This document shows positions 41,177-49,208 of a DNA stretch of 58,809 nt, in pieces (position 1 is the stretch's first letter; the number at the start of each line of letters is the position of its first letter). Origin of the DNA: Limiplasma sp045538465 (GTDB lineage: Bacteria > Bacillota > Clostridia > Christensenellales > Aristaeellaceae); assembly GCA_045538465.1 (NCBI GenBank), contig JAZSRK010000092.1, positions 1 through 58,809 on the forward strand, in the 5' to 3' direction. A program made the translations under genes and the position numbers. Under the pieces are notes generated by a model. The model did not search any database, had not been told where the DNA came from, and saw only the letters and a list, made by a program, of their open reading frames with translations.

Positions 41177-42220
41177 TTACTTTTCAAGATAGGCTTTCGC
41201 CAACTGGTACTGAGCCTCCACATCTGCCAAAGAGCAGACGGTGGACGGGCTGTGAATGTAGCGGCAGGGCACGCTGAGCACGCAGGTGCGCACACCAATG
41301 CCGGTGCGCTGCATCACGCCGCTTTCGTTGCCGCCGGAAACGCTCATCTTTACCTGATGGGCAGCGCCGCTATTCTTGGCAACCGCCAGCATATCGGCAA
41401 AGATCTCCGGCTGGGCGATGGAGGCGTTATCCATAAAGCTGATGGCAACGCCCTGCCCTACCTTGCACACTTTGAGGGCATCGGGCATATCACCGGCATC
41501 GTTGGCAGTGGTGCCTTCCAAAGCAAGCGCCACATCCGGCATCAGGCGGAAGGCCGCACCGGCAGCGCCGCGGCAGCCTACTTCCTCTTGGCAGGTGAAG
41601 ACGAAATCGGTGTCACCGCTGACCTGCGCATCCAAAAGGCGCAGCATGTTGTAGCAGCCCACACGGTCATCGGCTGCCTTGCTCAAAAGCAGACCGTCGC
41701 CGAAGGGGGTGCACTCTGTATCAAAGGTGATGGGGGTACCAGCAGGGGCGCAGCGCAGGGCTTCGTCCTTATCCTTGGCACCGATATCCACAAACAGCTG
41801 GTCGATGGGCAGCACGTTCTTGCGATCTGCTGCCGACTGCTGATGGATGGCCATGGCACCGATCACACCAGAAATGGCCTTTTTTTCTTCCTTGTCATCC
41901 TTGGCGGGCACATCGTAGCCCACCCGTACACGCTTGGATACCAGCACACGGGGGTCGATGCCGCCGATGGCGCGCACCCGCAGAAGGCCGTCGTCGGTGG
42001 CGTTGATGACCATGAGACCCACCTCATCCATGTGGGCGGTGAGCATCACATGAGGGGCACCGGCTTTGCAGCCTGCCTTGTGGGCGATCACGTTGCCCAT
42101 GCGGTCGATGGTCACGTTTTCCTTGCCCAGTTTTTCGACGCACTCATGGTAAATGGCCATGCGCACAGGCTCCTCCCGTCCGCTGATGCCCTGCAATTCA
42201 CAAAGCTGTTTCAGCTCCAT
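41177..42220 (-). CDS. M42 aminopeptidase, second of three tandem copies
   Basis: A 347-aa M42 family metallo-aminopeptidase. Motifs: LTAHMDEVGL with the first His, KAADDRVGCY with the bridging Asp, TCQEEVGCRGA with the catalytic and metal Glu, and CRYIHSPSTV with the last His. Where the other two copies have an Asp ligand (ALDVTG, VLDVSH) this one has ALALEGTTA, a Glu seen in a subgroup of the family. That may mean different metal or substrate preference. The start overlaps the first copy's stop by 10 nt, so translation is coupled. Confidence 0.92.
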   Translation of the reverse strand: MELKQLCELQGISGREEPVRMAIYHECVEKLGKENVTIDRMGNVIAHKAGCKAGAPHVMLTAHMDEVGLMVINATDDGLLRVRAIGGIDPRVLVSKRVRVGYDVPAKDDKEEKKAISGVIGAMAIHQQSAADRKNVLPIDQLFVDIGAKDKDEALRCAPAGTPITFDTECTPFGDGLLLSKAADDRVGCYNMLRLLDAQVSGDTDFVFTCQEEVGCRGAAGAAFRLMPDVALALEGTTANDAGDMPDALKVCKVGQGVAISFMDNASIAQPEIFADMLAVAKNSGAAHQVKMSVSGGNESGVMQRTGIGVRTCVLSVPCRYIHSPSTVCSLADVEAQYQLAKAYLEK

Positions 42221-43281
42221 AGCTCATCATCCCACCTTTCGTCGATATCGCACAGGAAGTGCGCCAGCAGTCTGCCGCATTCCCGGATCACGCCCATATC
42301 CAGCAGTTCCACTGTGGTGTGCATGTACTTGAGGGGCAGGTCGATCAGCACGCAGGGAATGCCTGCGCGAGCCACCTGCACGTTGTCGGTATCGGTACCG
42401 GTGCGGCTGGTGGCGTGCTCGGTATTCAGCTTGATGTGGTGATCCCCGGCGGTCTTTTTCAGCTTGTCCAGCAGCTTGTGCTGGATGAAGGGGCCGTAAG
42501 TGGCGGCGGGGGCATCCAGCGGCACGGTGGTATCGGGGCGGCTGGCGGGAATGGTGGCATGGGATACATCCAGCACCACAGCCAGATCGGGATCCACCGT
42601 GTAGGCCGCTACCGCAGCGCCCTTGCAACCCACTTCTTCCTGAGATGTGGCCACAAAGTAGATATCGCACATGTGCTGCATCCGCTGGAGCCGCTCGGCA
42701 GCCTCCAAGAGAACGCCCACACAGGCGCGGTCGTCCATGGTCTTGGCGGCACAGCGCTCGTTGAGCAGTTTGGTGGCGGGGCCGCAAAGGGTGATCAGGT
42801 CGCCGACGGCTACCTTCTGGCGCACGGTGTCGCCATCAAAGCCAAGATCCACAAACAGGTCTTCCCGCTTGTAGTTGCTCTGGCGATCCGCCGCCGAGAG
42901 CAGATGGGGCGGCACAGCGCCCACCACGCCGGTGAGGGTCTCGCCGGAGAGGGATGCATGCACCTTGACCACGCCAGCAGGCAGGATGCGGGGATCCACG
43001 CCACCCACCTGACCCATGCGCAAGGTACCATCCGGCAGAATGTCGGATACCATCAGGGCGATCTCATCCTGATGGGCGCAAAGCAGCACCCGGGGTGCGG
43101 GCGAGCCATCCGGCGTAGGCAGGGTGGCTTTCTTGCAGGCGATCACATTGTACAGGGGATCGATCTCCACACTGTCTACCAGCGGACGGAACCAATCTGC
43201 CAGCCACTGGGACACCGGGCCCTCATGACCGCTGGGGCCATGCTGCACAGCCATGCCTTCCAAATAGTTGAAAATGTCCAT
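42211..43281 (-). CDS. M42 aminopeptidase, first of three tandem copies
   Basis: A 356-aa M42 family metallo-aminopeptidase, the promoter-proximal gene of the trio. Motifs: LCAHQDEIALM (His, with Gln in place of the usual Met), TMDDRACVGV (bridging Asp), TSQEEVGCKGA (Glu pair), VVLDVSHATIP (Asp) and LKYMHTTVELLD (last His). The conserved opening YLEGMAVQHGPSGHEG is present. Ribosome site AAAGGA before the ATG. Members of this family usually act on the N-termini of short peptides inside the cell; individual specificity cannot be read. Confidence 0.92.
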   Translation of the reverse strand: MDIFNYLEGMAVQHGPSGHEGPVSQWLADWFRPLVDSVEIDPLYNVIACKKATLPTPDGSPAPRVLLCAHQDEIALMVSDILPDGTLRMGQVGGVDPRILPAGVVKVHASLSGETLTGVVGAVPPHLLSAADRQSNYKREDLFVDLGFDGDTVRQKVAVGDLITLCGPATKLLNERCAAKTMDDRACVGVLLEAAERLQRMQHMCDIYFVATSQEEVGCKGAAVAAYTVDPDLAVVLDVSHATIPASRPDTTVPLDAPAATYGPFIQHKLLDKLKKTAGDHHIKLNTEHATSRTGTDTDNVQVARAGIPCVLIDLPLKYMHTTVELLDMGVIRECGRLLAHFLCDIDERWDDELWS

Positions 43282-43321
43282 ATGTCTCTGTCCTTTCAGA
43301 GGAACTTTATTCAGCCTGTTT

Positions 43322-43350
43322 ATTATACCCTGTTTTGGCAGCTAAAGCAA
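43322..43350 (-). promoter_or_regulatory. Promoter of the M42 operon
   Basis: On the minus strand TTGCTT (43345-43350) and TATAAT (43322-43327) with a 17-nt spacer. The leader is about 35 nt. A weak hairpin (GAGGAA... TTTCCTC) just upstream may end the preceding XRE transcript. Confidence 0.75.
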
Positions 43351-43374
43351 TGGAGGAAACCGGGACGTGGTTCC

Positions 43375-44055
43375 TCACATTTTCCCGCCGTGAAAGAAGC
43401 ATTCGTACACTTTCTTTCCCTGCCAGCGAATCTCTTCGTAGCCCTGAAACCAATCGAGACCGCCCTCCATGGCGCATTCGTATACATTGTCCCCGTCCGT
43501 GTAAATAGCAGGGCCGCGGAAGGGCTTCTCCGCAGGGGCGGCACGAAGGGCTGCTTTCAAAAAATCGCCGCTGAAATCTGCACTTAGCACACGGCCGCAA
43601 TAGTTCATGGCGTAAACCGGGCGTTCCTCTTGCCATACCGCTTCTTCCCCGGCAAAGCGTTCACCGCCGATCCACGTATCCAGATACAGCCAACCATCTT
43701 CGCGGTATTCGTAATCGTGGGAAGTGGGGCGGCTAGGCTCTGTTTCCTTGCCATAGCCTGCATAAGTCTCCCGGCTGGCACGGGCAAGAAAAGCCAAAAG
43801 AGCTGCCTCTTCTTCGCCAAAGCCTTGCCGAAGCAGTTCCGGTGTCGTCATGCAATCCGCATCTTCCCGAACCAGATAATCCACCGTGACCTGAAACAGG
43901 CGGCTGATGGCAAGCAGACTGGCGATCTCCGGCTCGCTTTGGCCGGTTTCCCACTTGGAGATCGCTTGCCGGGATACGCCCAGTTTTTCGGCAAGGGTTT
44001 CTTGGGAGTAGCCACGGTTGCGGCGGAGCAGGTTCAATTTAGCAGCCAAGTTCAT
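43375..44055 (-). CDS. XRE-family regulator with DUF5680 domain
   Basis: A 226-aa protein with an N-terminal Cro/CI-type HTH (residues ~5-60; YSQETLAEKLGVSRQAISKW, then LFQVTVDYLV). The C-terminal DUF5680-type domain (~80-226) is rich in aromatic residues, with a YEYREDGWLYLDTWIGGERF core, PVYAMNYCGRV and YECAMEGGLDWFQGYE. The C-terminal domain probably senses a ligand, but none is known. GGGGGAATGACC precedes the ATG, a weak ribosome site. Its promoter at 44083-44111 is separate from the GH9 and M42 units on either side. Targets unknown. Confidence 0.85.
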   Translation of the reverse strand: MNLAAKLNLLRRNRGYSQETLAEKLGVSRQAISKWETGQSEPEIASLLAISRLFQVTVDYLVREDADCMTTPELLRQGFGEEEAALLAFLARASRETYAGYGKETEPSRPTSHDYEYREDGWLYLDTWIGGERFAGEEAVWQEERPVYAMNYCGRVLSADFSGDFLKAALRAAPAEKPFRGPAIYTDGDNVYECAMEGGLDWFQGYEEIRWQGKKVYECFFHGGKM

Positions 44056-44082
44056 TGGTCATTCCCCCTTCACTTTTCCATC

Positions 44083-44111
44083 AGCATATCAGCTTGTTAC
44101 CATATAAACAA
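44083..44111 (-). promoter_or_regulatory. Promoter of the XRE-DUF5680 gene
   Basis: On the minus strand TTGTTT (44106-44111) and TATGCT (44083-44088) with a 17-nt spacer. Confidence 0.6.
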
Positions 44112-44146
44112 CCAACCGAACATTGCACATCCGCTACCATCCGTTG

Positions 44147-44190
44147 CAAAAAGAGGAACCGCCCGCCGGGCATCCCAGCGCAGCGGTTCC
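44147..44190 (-). terminator. Terminator of the GH9 gene
   Basis: On the minus strand GGAACCGC pairs with GCGGTTCC around a GC-rich loop that can also pair, followed by TCTTTTTGC. Confidence 0.85.
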
Positions 44191-44203
44191 GTTATTCACT
44201 TTT

Positions 44204-46699
44204 TTACTCTTTCCCCATCAGCTGCCGTGCCGCCAGCACCAAGAACATATAGCAGGACGAACCGCCGCCCAGCACATACTCGGTCTGCTGCCACAGGAAG
44301 GGCCACGTGAGCAGTTCGGGGAAGTCTGGACGGATCAAAGCCGTACCAGAGATGACGCCGCCGGGAATGAAGGAGGCATCCGCACGGTTCATGCCGTAAG
44401 CGGTGGTAGCGGACACTGCGCCCACGCCGGAGGCAAAGGAGGCCTTGTTGGAGCCGGGATGGCAACCCAACACAAAGTTGAGCGAGTTGAGGATCAGCTC
44501 AGGCCCGAACAAATCTGGGAAGGCCTTGTGCAGGTAGTAATATTCCATGCCCATGCGCTGAATTTGCCAGCCAGCGCCCCAAATGTGGGGACGGTAGGGA
44601 ATGCCGTAGGGCGTTTCCTTACACTGGTTCTCAATGTCGTCCTTCTCGGGCACCAAGGCACTGCGCACCGCTTCGGTGAAGGCTGCATCGTCCACTGCCT
44701 TAAGGCTGCGGGCGGCGATCCAGCCCATGCGCTTGATGTTGGCAACGATCTTCTCCTGCTTATTCAAGATATACGCCCGGTACTGTTCCTCGCCGGTGGC
44801 CAGAAGCAGCTCCACAGCCGCATGCACCGCTGCGCCCTGCGCCCACTCATTGCGCTGATGGTCGGTATTCTCAAACAATTCCCTTGCCGCCTTGAGGGCA
44901 TCCTGCGCCAAAGCGGGGTTAAAGTCTTTCAGCACTCGGTAGATCGCTGCCAGATGAGCTGCCGTGCTCAGCTCACGAGGGGGATTATCCTCGGTGAACA
45001 CCCAGCGGTCATCCTCGTTGCCGGGGATGTTATCCGTCATGTTGGCAGGGTCGCCCAAGAGCACGTACTGGCGCAGATCGTTGCAGATGATGCCCCGGTA
45101 CAGCCGCCCCAGCGCCTTGTAGCCAGCCACCACCGTCAGTGCACCATGCTCCACCTGCTGCAGCAGGTCGTTTTTGCCGTCCGGCTGGTGGATCTCCACC
45201 GTCTTGGTGGTCTGGTCGATGCTGGTGGCATCATAATCCACATGGAAAGCCTCGTAGATCAAGGCAAGGATGTAGGCTTCCCCTGCCTGAGACTCGATAC
45301 GCAGGTCAAAGTCGCCCGCATCGTGCCAGCCGCCCACGTTGAGACCGGGCACCTTGTCGCCAGGCTGATACTTGCACAGGGTGGAGGGGCCTTGGAGATA
45401 GCCATCGAAATGGTTCCAGTTCAGCTGCGCCATACGTGCATCATCATCGTGGCACAGACCGTGCCAGACACGATACTTCTCGCTGACCCGCATGTGGCAC
45501 ATCTGCACCGGCAGGAAGTACTCCAGCACCGGCTGCCAAACGCCCCGGTCATATACATCCTCGCCGATACGGAACACGGAAGAAACGGAATCGCCGTAGC
45601 GCACCTGATACAGACCCGGCTCTGTGACATCGCTGAAATCAAAGGTCAGGTATTCGTAGCGCAAAAAGAGTCCCCACGCCTTGCCCTCAGCGGTGCGCAC
45701 CGGCACAGGGCCGCCAGCATCGATACGATGGAGGGTGATGGTCTCCCGCTCTTCCACCCGGTTATCCAGCTCGATGATGGCCAGCTTGGGCTGGGCGGGC
45801 AGATAGCCCACCTGCGAGGTCTGCACCACAGGGGTATAGCGCCAATCCGGCAGCACGCTGGGGGTAACGACCCAGCGAATGGCATTCTTGGTGACGCCCT
45901 GCGGAATCTCGCTGCTGAGCACGAACCAGCCGTTGTTGTGGTTCATGCGCCCATCATACAGCTTGATAGCCGCGCCCTCGCTTTGCACTGTAAAGCGCAC
46001 GGAAGGGTCGTCGGGGCGCACAGTAAAGCTGTGTCCTTCGGCGTAAGGCATGGCGATCAGATCGTCGGCGACCATAGGGCTGTATCCCTTGCCCTCACCG
46101 GCCAGATGGGCCCGGTCGGCAGAAATGCCTTCCTTGGGCTGGAGGGTGGCGGTTTTGCCGTAATTGGAGGGCATGGCCAGCGTGGGGCCGTTGGGCTGGC
46201 TGGGGAAAATGCCCTGCTGATTGTCCATGATCCACGGCTTGCCAAACAGATCGCCGGGGAACAACTCCAGATTGAAGCACAGTTTGCCGACATATTCGTC
46301 CGGTACGGGTTTGTCCATATCCACGGTAATAAGCATGGAGCTGCCCTCGCCGGATACACGCACCGTGTAGCCAAACTCGTAGTCCGGGTAGATCATGGGG
46401 TTAAAGCCCCGCAAGTGCTGCTCCAGATCGGGATAGTGCAGCGTAGTGGTGATGGTATTCTGCTGAGCATCCACCACTCTTTCCATCTGCTTGGGCAGAG
46501 GCTGCCACTGGCCCGGCGTTTGTTCAAAGCGCACATCGCCATTGGTAGCAACACGGCGGCCATGCATCAGCATGCTAAAACCGCTTTGGTGCCCCGCAGC
46601 ATAAAAATCGGTGAATGCCATTACATCCACACCGGCATTCTGAAAATAACCCAATTCCTCATTGAGCACAAAACCTTTGGGCTGTTGGAGATTCTTCAT
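44204..46699 (-). CDS. GH9-family glycoside hydrolase, cytoplasmic
   Basis: An 831-aa protein whose second half is a GH9 (cellulase-type) enzyme acting on beta-glucans or their oligosaccharides. A CelD-type Ig-like domain starts near residue 297 (SQVGYLPAQPK). The (alpha/alpha)6 catalytic domain follows, with the base/nucleophile-activating Asp pair in GGWHDAGD near 458-461 and the general-acid Glu near 807 in QQTEYVLGG. LGCHPGSNKASFASG is another conserved segment. The first ~290 residues are an unassigned beta-rich domain. There is no signal peptide, dockerin or CBM, so it is intracellular. GAGAGG 8 nt before the ATG at 46699 fixes the start. Single gene. Confidence 0.85.
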   Translation of the reverse strand: MKNLQQPKGFVLNEELGYFQNAGVDVMAFTDFYAAGHQSGFSMLMHGRRVATNGDVRFEQTPGQWQPLPKQMERVVDAQQNTITTTLHYPDLEQHLRGFNPMIYPDYEFGYTVRVSGEGSSMLITVDMDKPVPDEYVGKLCFNLELFPGDLFGKPWIMDNQQGIFPSQPNGPTLAMPSNYGKTATLQPKEGISADRAHLAGEGKGYSPMVADDLIAMPYAEGHSFTVRPDDPSVRFTVQSEGAAIKLYDGRMNHNNGWFVLSSEIPQGVTKNAIRWVVTPSVLPDWRYTPVVQTSQVGYLPAQPKLAIIELDNRVEERETITLHRIDAGGPVPVRTAEGKAWGLFLRYEYLTFDFSDVTEPGLYQVRYGDSVSSVFRIGEDVYDRGVWQPVLEYFLPVQMCHMRVSEKYRVWHGLCHDDDARMAQLNWNHFDGYLQGPSTLCKYQPGDKVPGLNVGGWHDAGDFDLRIESQAGEAYILALIYEAFHVDYDATSIDQTTKTVEIHQPDGKNDLLQQVEHGALTVVAGYKALGRLYRGIICNDLRQYVLLGDPANMTDNIPGNEDDRWVFTEDNPPRELSTAAHLAAIYRVLKDFNPALAQDALKAARELFENTDHQRNEWAQGAAVHAAVELLLATGEEQYRAYILNKQEKIVANIKRMGWIAARSLKAVDDAAFTEAVRSALVPEKDDIENQCKETPYGIPYRPHIWGAGWQIQRMGMEYYYLHKAFPDLFGPELILNSLNFVLGCHPGSNKASFASGVGAVSATTAYGMNRADASFIPGGVISGTALIRPDFPELLTWPFLWQQTEYVLGGGSSCYMFLVLAARQLMGKE

Positions 46700-46757
46700 C
46701 AATGCTTCCTCTCGTTCTTCACGGAATATTTTGTCTTTTTATCCGCAAGTTTTGTGC

Positions 46758-46786
46758 ATTTTATCACGGAAAGCTCCGAAACGCAA
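46758..46786 (-). promoter_or_regulatory. Promoter of the GH9 gene
   Basis: On the minus strand TTGCGT (46781-46786) and TAAAAT (46758-46763) with a 17-nt spacer. The 265-base divergent region up to 46964 also holds the AEC promoter. Confidence 0.65.
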
Positions 46787-46884
46787 GAAGAAAATTACGA
46801 AACTATTTAGGGCTGCTTTTTTTCCTCGTTTCTCTTTCGTATTTTTCGTATGCGATCGGCTGAAAAGCGATACACAGCCGCTGT

Positions 46885-46913
46885 TTGTGTGCTATACTGT
46901 GCTATGGTATCAT
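46885..46913 (+). promoter_or_regulatory. Promoter of the AEC-nudix-methionine operon
   Basis: TTGTGT (46885-46890) and TATCAT (46908-46913) with a 17-nt spacer; an overlapping TATACT at 46893-46898 could be an alternative -10. The ~45-nt leader is too short for a SAM riboswitch or T-box. Confidence 0.6.
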
Positions 46914-46964
46914 TACCTATTATTATGGCGTTTTCTATCTAAGTATATTCAGGAGGTCTTCCTT

Positions 46965-47882
46965 ATGATCGACATCATCAGCATTTTGGAAAAAGCCTTG
47001 CCGGTCTTTATCATGCTGGGGTTGGGCATGCTCTGCCGCAAAACCAACTTGCTTTCCCGCGAAGGGGTCAACACACTCAAATCTGTAGCGGTCAACATCA
47101 CCCTGCCTGCGGTCATGTTCTCTGCCTTCGCCACAGCCGAATACAGCCTCAGCAGCATCTCCATCCCGGTGAGCATGTTTGCCGCCTGCCTGTTGGCGCT
47201 GTTTTTGGGTTTTCTTTTCTGCAAATTATTCCGCATCAAAGGCAAGCTTTCTCCCTTTATGGCAGCCGGTTTTGAAGCGGGCATGCTGGGCTATGCCCTG
47301 TTCGCCATCCTGTTTTCCGAAGCGGAACGCCCGGCCTTCGCCATTGTGGATCTGGGACAGGTGCTGTTTGTATTTACGGTCTACAAAGCCTTGCTGGCTG
47401 GCAAGGGCGGTTTGAAGGGCGTGGTGCACGAAGCCATTACCTCCCCCACCGTCTGGGCCATCATCGCTGGTTTGATCGTTGGCGTAAGCGGGCTGTATAC
47501 CGCCCTCAAGCCCTCCGGCGTCAGCAGCATCATCGATGCCATCACCAGCTTTGTGGCAGCGCCCACCAGCGCTATCATCCTGCTGGCCATCGGCTACGAT
47601 CTGGTCTTCAGCGATGTGCGCTGGAAGCAGACCCTGTCTCTGGTGGGGCTGCGGTTGGCGGTTTCTGCCATTCTGGTGGGGCTGCTGATGGCGGTCAACC
47701 ATCTGCTGGGCAACGTGATGCACACCGGCGCGCTTTTGATGATGCTTATTCTGCCGCCGCCCTATGTGCTGCCCATCTTTGCCGATGTGGAGGACGAGCG
47801 AGCCGATATTTCCTCCGCCCTGTCTTTGCTTACGCTGATCGGCATCCTGCTGTATGTGGTGCTGGTCATCGTATTTGCCTGA
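46965..47882 (+). CDS. AEC-family transporter
   Basis: A 305-aa membrane protein of the auxin-efflux-carrier (Mem_trans) family with about ten hydrophobic segments in two five-helix halves. Visible examples are LPVFIMLGLGMLCRK at the start, VAVNITLPAVMFSAFA with the family's N(I)TLPA motif, and LPPPYVLPIFAD before the last helix. AGGAGG 8 nt before the ATG at 46965 fixes the start. Bacterial members move organic acids or amino acids. Here the gene is first in a five-gene run ending in methionine synthesis, 28 nt ahead of the Nudix gene, which makes a sulfur amino acid or folate-related substrate possible but unproven. Confidence 0.88.
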   Translation: MIDIISILEKALPVFIMLGLGMLCRKTNLLSREGVNTLKSVAVNITLPAVMFSAFATAEYSLSSISIPVSMFAACLLALFLGFLFCKLFRIKGKLSPFMAAGFEAGMLGYALFAILFSEAERPAFAIVDLGQVLFVFTVYKALLAGKGGLKGVVHEAITSPTVWAIIAGLIVGVSGLYTALKPSGVSSIIDAITSFVAAPTSAIILLAIGYDLVFSDVRWKQTLSLVGLRLAVSAILVGLLMAVNHLLGNVMHTGALLMMLILPPPYVLPIFADVEDERADISSALSLLTLIGILLYVVLVIVFA

Positions 47883-47910
47883 TCGCCTCAAAGTGAAAAG
47901 GAGTGTACCT

Positions 47911-48528
47911 GTGCCCATGGAAATATCTGCCGCCTTTGCCGATCGCCCGGTCTTTTGCATTACCGGCGCCAATGCGCACCCCAGCTATGCCCATGTGCGG
48001 GCTGGCTGCCGGGGCATCGTGCTGGACGGGGAGAAGATCCTGCTATCCCACGAGCTAAACTCCGGCTGGTACCTGATCCCCGGCGGCGGGATGGAGGCAG
48101 GTGAAACCCCGGAAGCATGCTGCCTTAGGGAGATCGAAGAGGAGACCGGCGTGCTGGTCGCCTTGGAAAAGCCGCTTTTCAGCCTTCGGGAGCACTATGA
48201 AGATTGGCTGTACATTAGTTATTACTATCTCTGCCGGCCGGTGGGCATGGGAAAACAAGCCCTTACCGAAGCGGAAAAGCGCCGGGGGCTGATCCCGGAA
48301 TGGATGCAGCTGCGTGAGGCAGTAGAGTTGTTTTCCCACCATCAGGATCATGCCGCCACCAGTGAAGAAAAGCGTGGCTCCTACCAGCGGGAATATACAG
48401 CTCTGCGGGAATACCTTGCTTTACAGAAAGATTTAGCGTCACCGGAAGCACTTGCCTTGCGTGATGTTCGCCCACCGCAGCAGCATGCCATCGAGACGGA
48501 ACGCCACCAAATGGAGGCTCCCCTATGA
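47911..48528 (+). CDS. Nudix hydrolase
   Basis: A ~205-aa pyrophosphohydrolase. The Nudix box is complete near residues 49-71 (GGGMEAGETPEACCLREIEE, then ETGV) with the RE-x2-EE metal-binding Glu residues. Substrate not predictable. The GTG at 47911 has AAGGAG at 7 nt and is preferred; an ATG two codons later (47917) is the alternative. The C-terminal ~60 residues are charged and helical. The stop overlaps the start of the cobalamin reactivation gene by 4 nt, so it is translationally coupled to the methionine genes. Confidence 0.85.
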   Translation: MPMEISAAFADRPVFCITGANAHPSYAHVRAGCRGIVLDGEKILLSHELNSGWYLIPGGGMEAGETPEACCLREIEEETGVLVALEKPLFSLREHYEDWLYISYYYLCRPVGMGKQALTEAEKRRGLIPEWMQLREAVELFSHHQDHAATSEEKRGSYQREYTALREYLALQKDLASPEALALRDVRPPQQHAIETERHQMEAPL

Positions 48529-49208
48529 CCGACCGCATAAACGAAGTGCTGCGGTACTTGGGGGGCGGCAAGGAAGCGAATGCCCCTGTTTTGCTTCAGC
48601 AGCAAATTCAGAAGACCCTTGCTCAGCTGGATGACCAGCTTTCCCCCAAAAGCCTGCATCGGGTGTTTCCCTTGCAGCACGAGCCAGACGGTTCCATTAC
48701 CTTATTGGCTGCGCCGGGCAAGCCCGCTTTCACCCTCACCGGGCAATTGGCAAACACCATGCTGAAAAGCTGCCATCAGGCGGTTTTGCTCCTTGCCACG
48801 CTGGGGCTCACCTTCGATGCGATGCTGCGCACCCAACAAGCCCGAAGCATGGCGGAGGCTGCTATCTTGGATGCTTGCGGCAATGTACTGGTGGAGGAAG
48901 CTTGCGACCGAATGGAGCAGGACATCCAACAGCATTTCCCTAACTTGCACCTAAGCGACCGTTTCTCTCCCGGTTACGGCGACCTGCCTCTCCCCTTGCA
49001 AAAGGAGCTGCTCCATGCGCTGGATGCCCAGCGGAATGCGGGCGTATATCTATCGGATACCTACCTGATGACCCCTGCCAAGACCGTTACCGCCATCGTG
49101 GGGCTGTCCTCTCTGCCCCAGCAGGCGAAGATCCGGGGCTGCGCCTATTGCAGCCTGCGGGATACATGCACCATCAGAAAGGACGGAAAACGTTGTGATC
49201 CACTTTGA
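48525..49208 (+). CDS. Stand-alone methionine synthase reactivation-domain protein
   Basis: A 227-aa protein equivalent to the C-terminal activation domain of cobalamin-dependent methionine synthase, which re-methylates inactive cob(II)alamin using SAM and an electron. The SAM-binding segment RFSPGYGD near residue 145 matches the conserved RxxPGYG. The end carries cysteines CAYCSLRDTC and a last Cys in GKRC, which may hold a metal or Fe-S centre in place of flavodoxin. It overlaps the Nudix gene by 4 nt and the MetH gene by 14 nt, strong evidence that it serves that MetH. Confidence 0.88.
   Translation: MTDRINEVLRYLGGGKEANAPVLLQQQIQKTLAQLDDQLSPKSLHRVFPLQHEPDGSITLLAAPGKPAFTLTGQLANTMLKSCHQAVLLLATLGLTFDAMLRTQQARSMAEAAILDACGNVLVEEACDRMEQDIQQHFPNLHLSDRFSPGYGDLPLPLQKELLHALDAQRNAGVYLSDTYLMTPAKTVTAIVGLSSLPQQAKIRGCAYCSLRDTCTIRKDGKRCDPL

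Noticed and set aside
43353..43377. Strong terminator after the XRE-DUF5680 gene
   Set aside because: The GAGGAA/TTTCCTC pairing is short and lacks a T-run, and it overlaps the M42 promoter region; kept only as a weak possibility in the promoter entry.
40247..43587. Long plus-strand open frames opposite the M42 genes
   Set aside because: Same antisense codon-bias effect; the minus-strand genes have full M42 motifs, ribosome sites and a promoter.
46700..46964. SAM riboswitch or T-box ahead of the methionine operon
   Set aside because: The leader after the predicted promoter is only about 45 nt and shows no conserved riboswitch cores or terminator.
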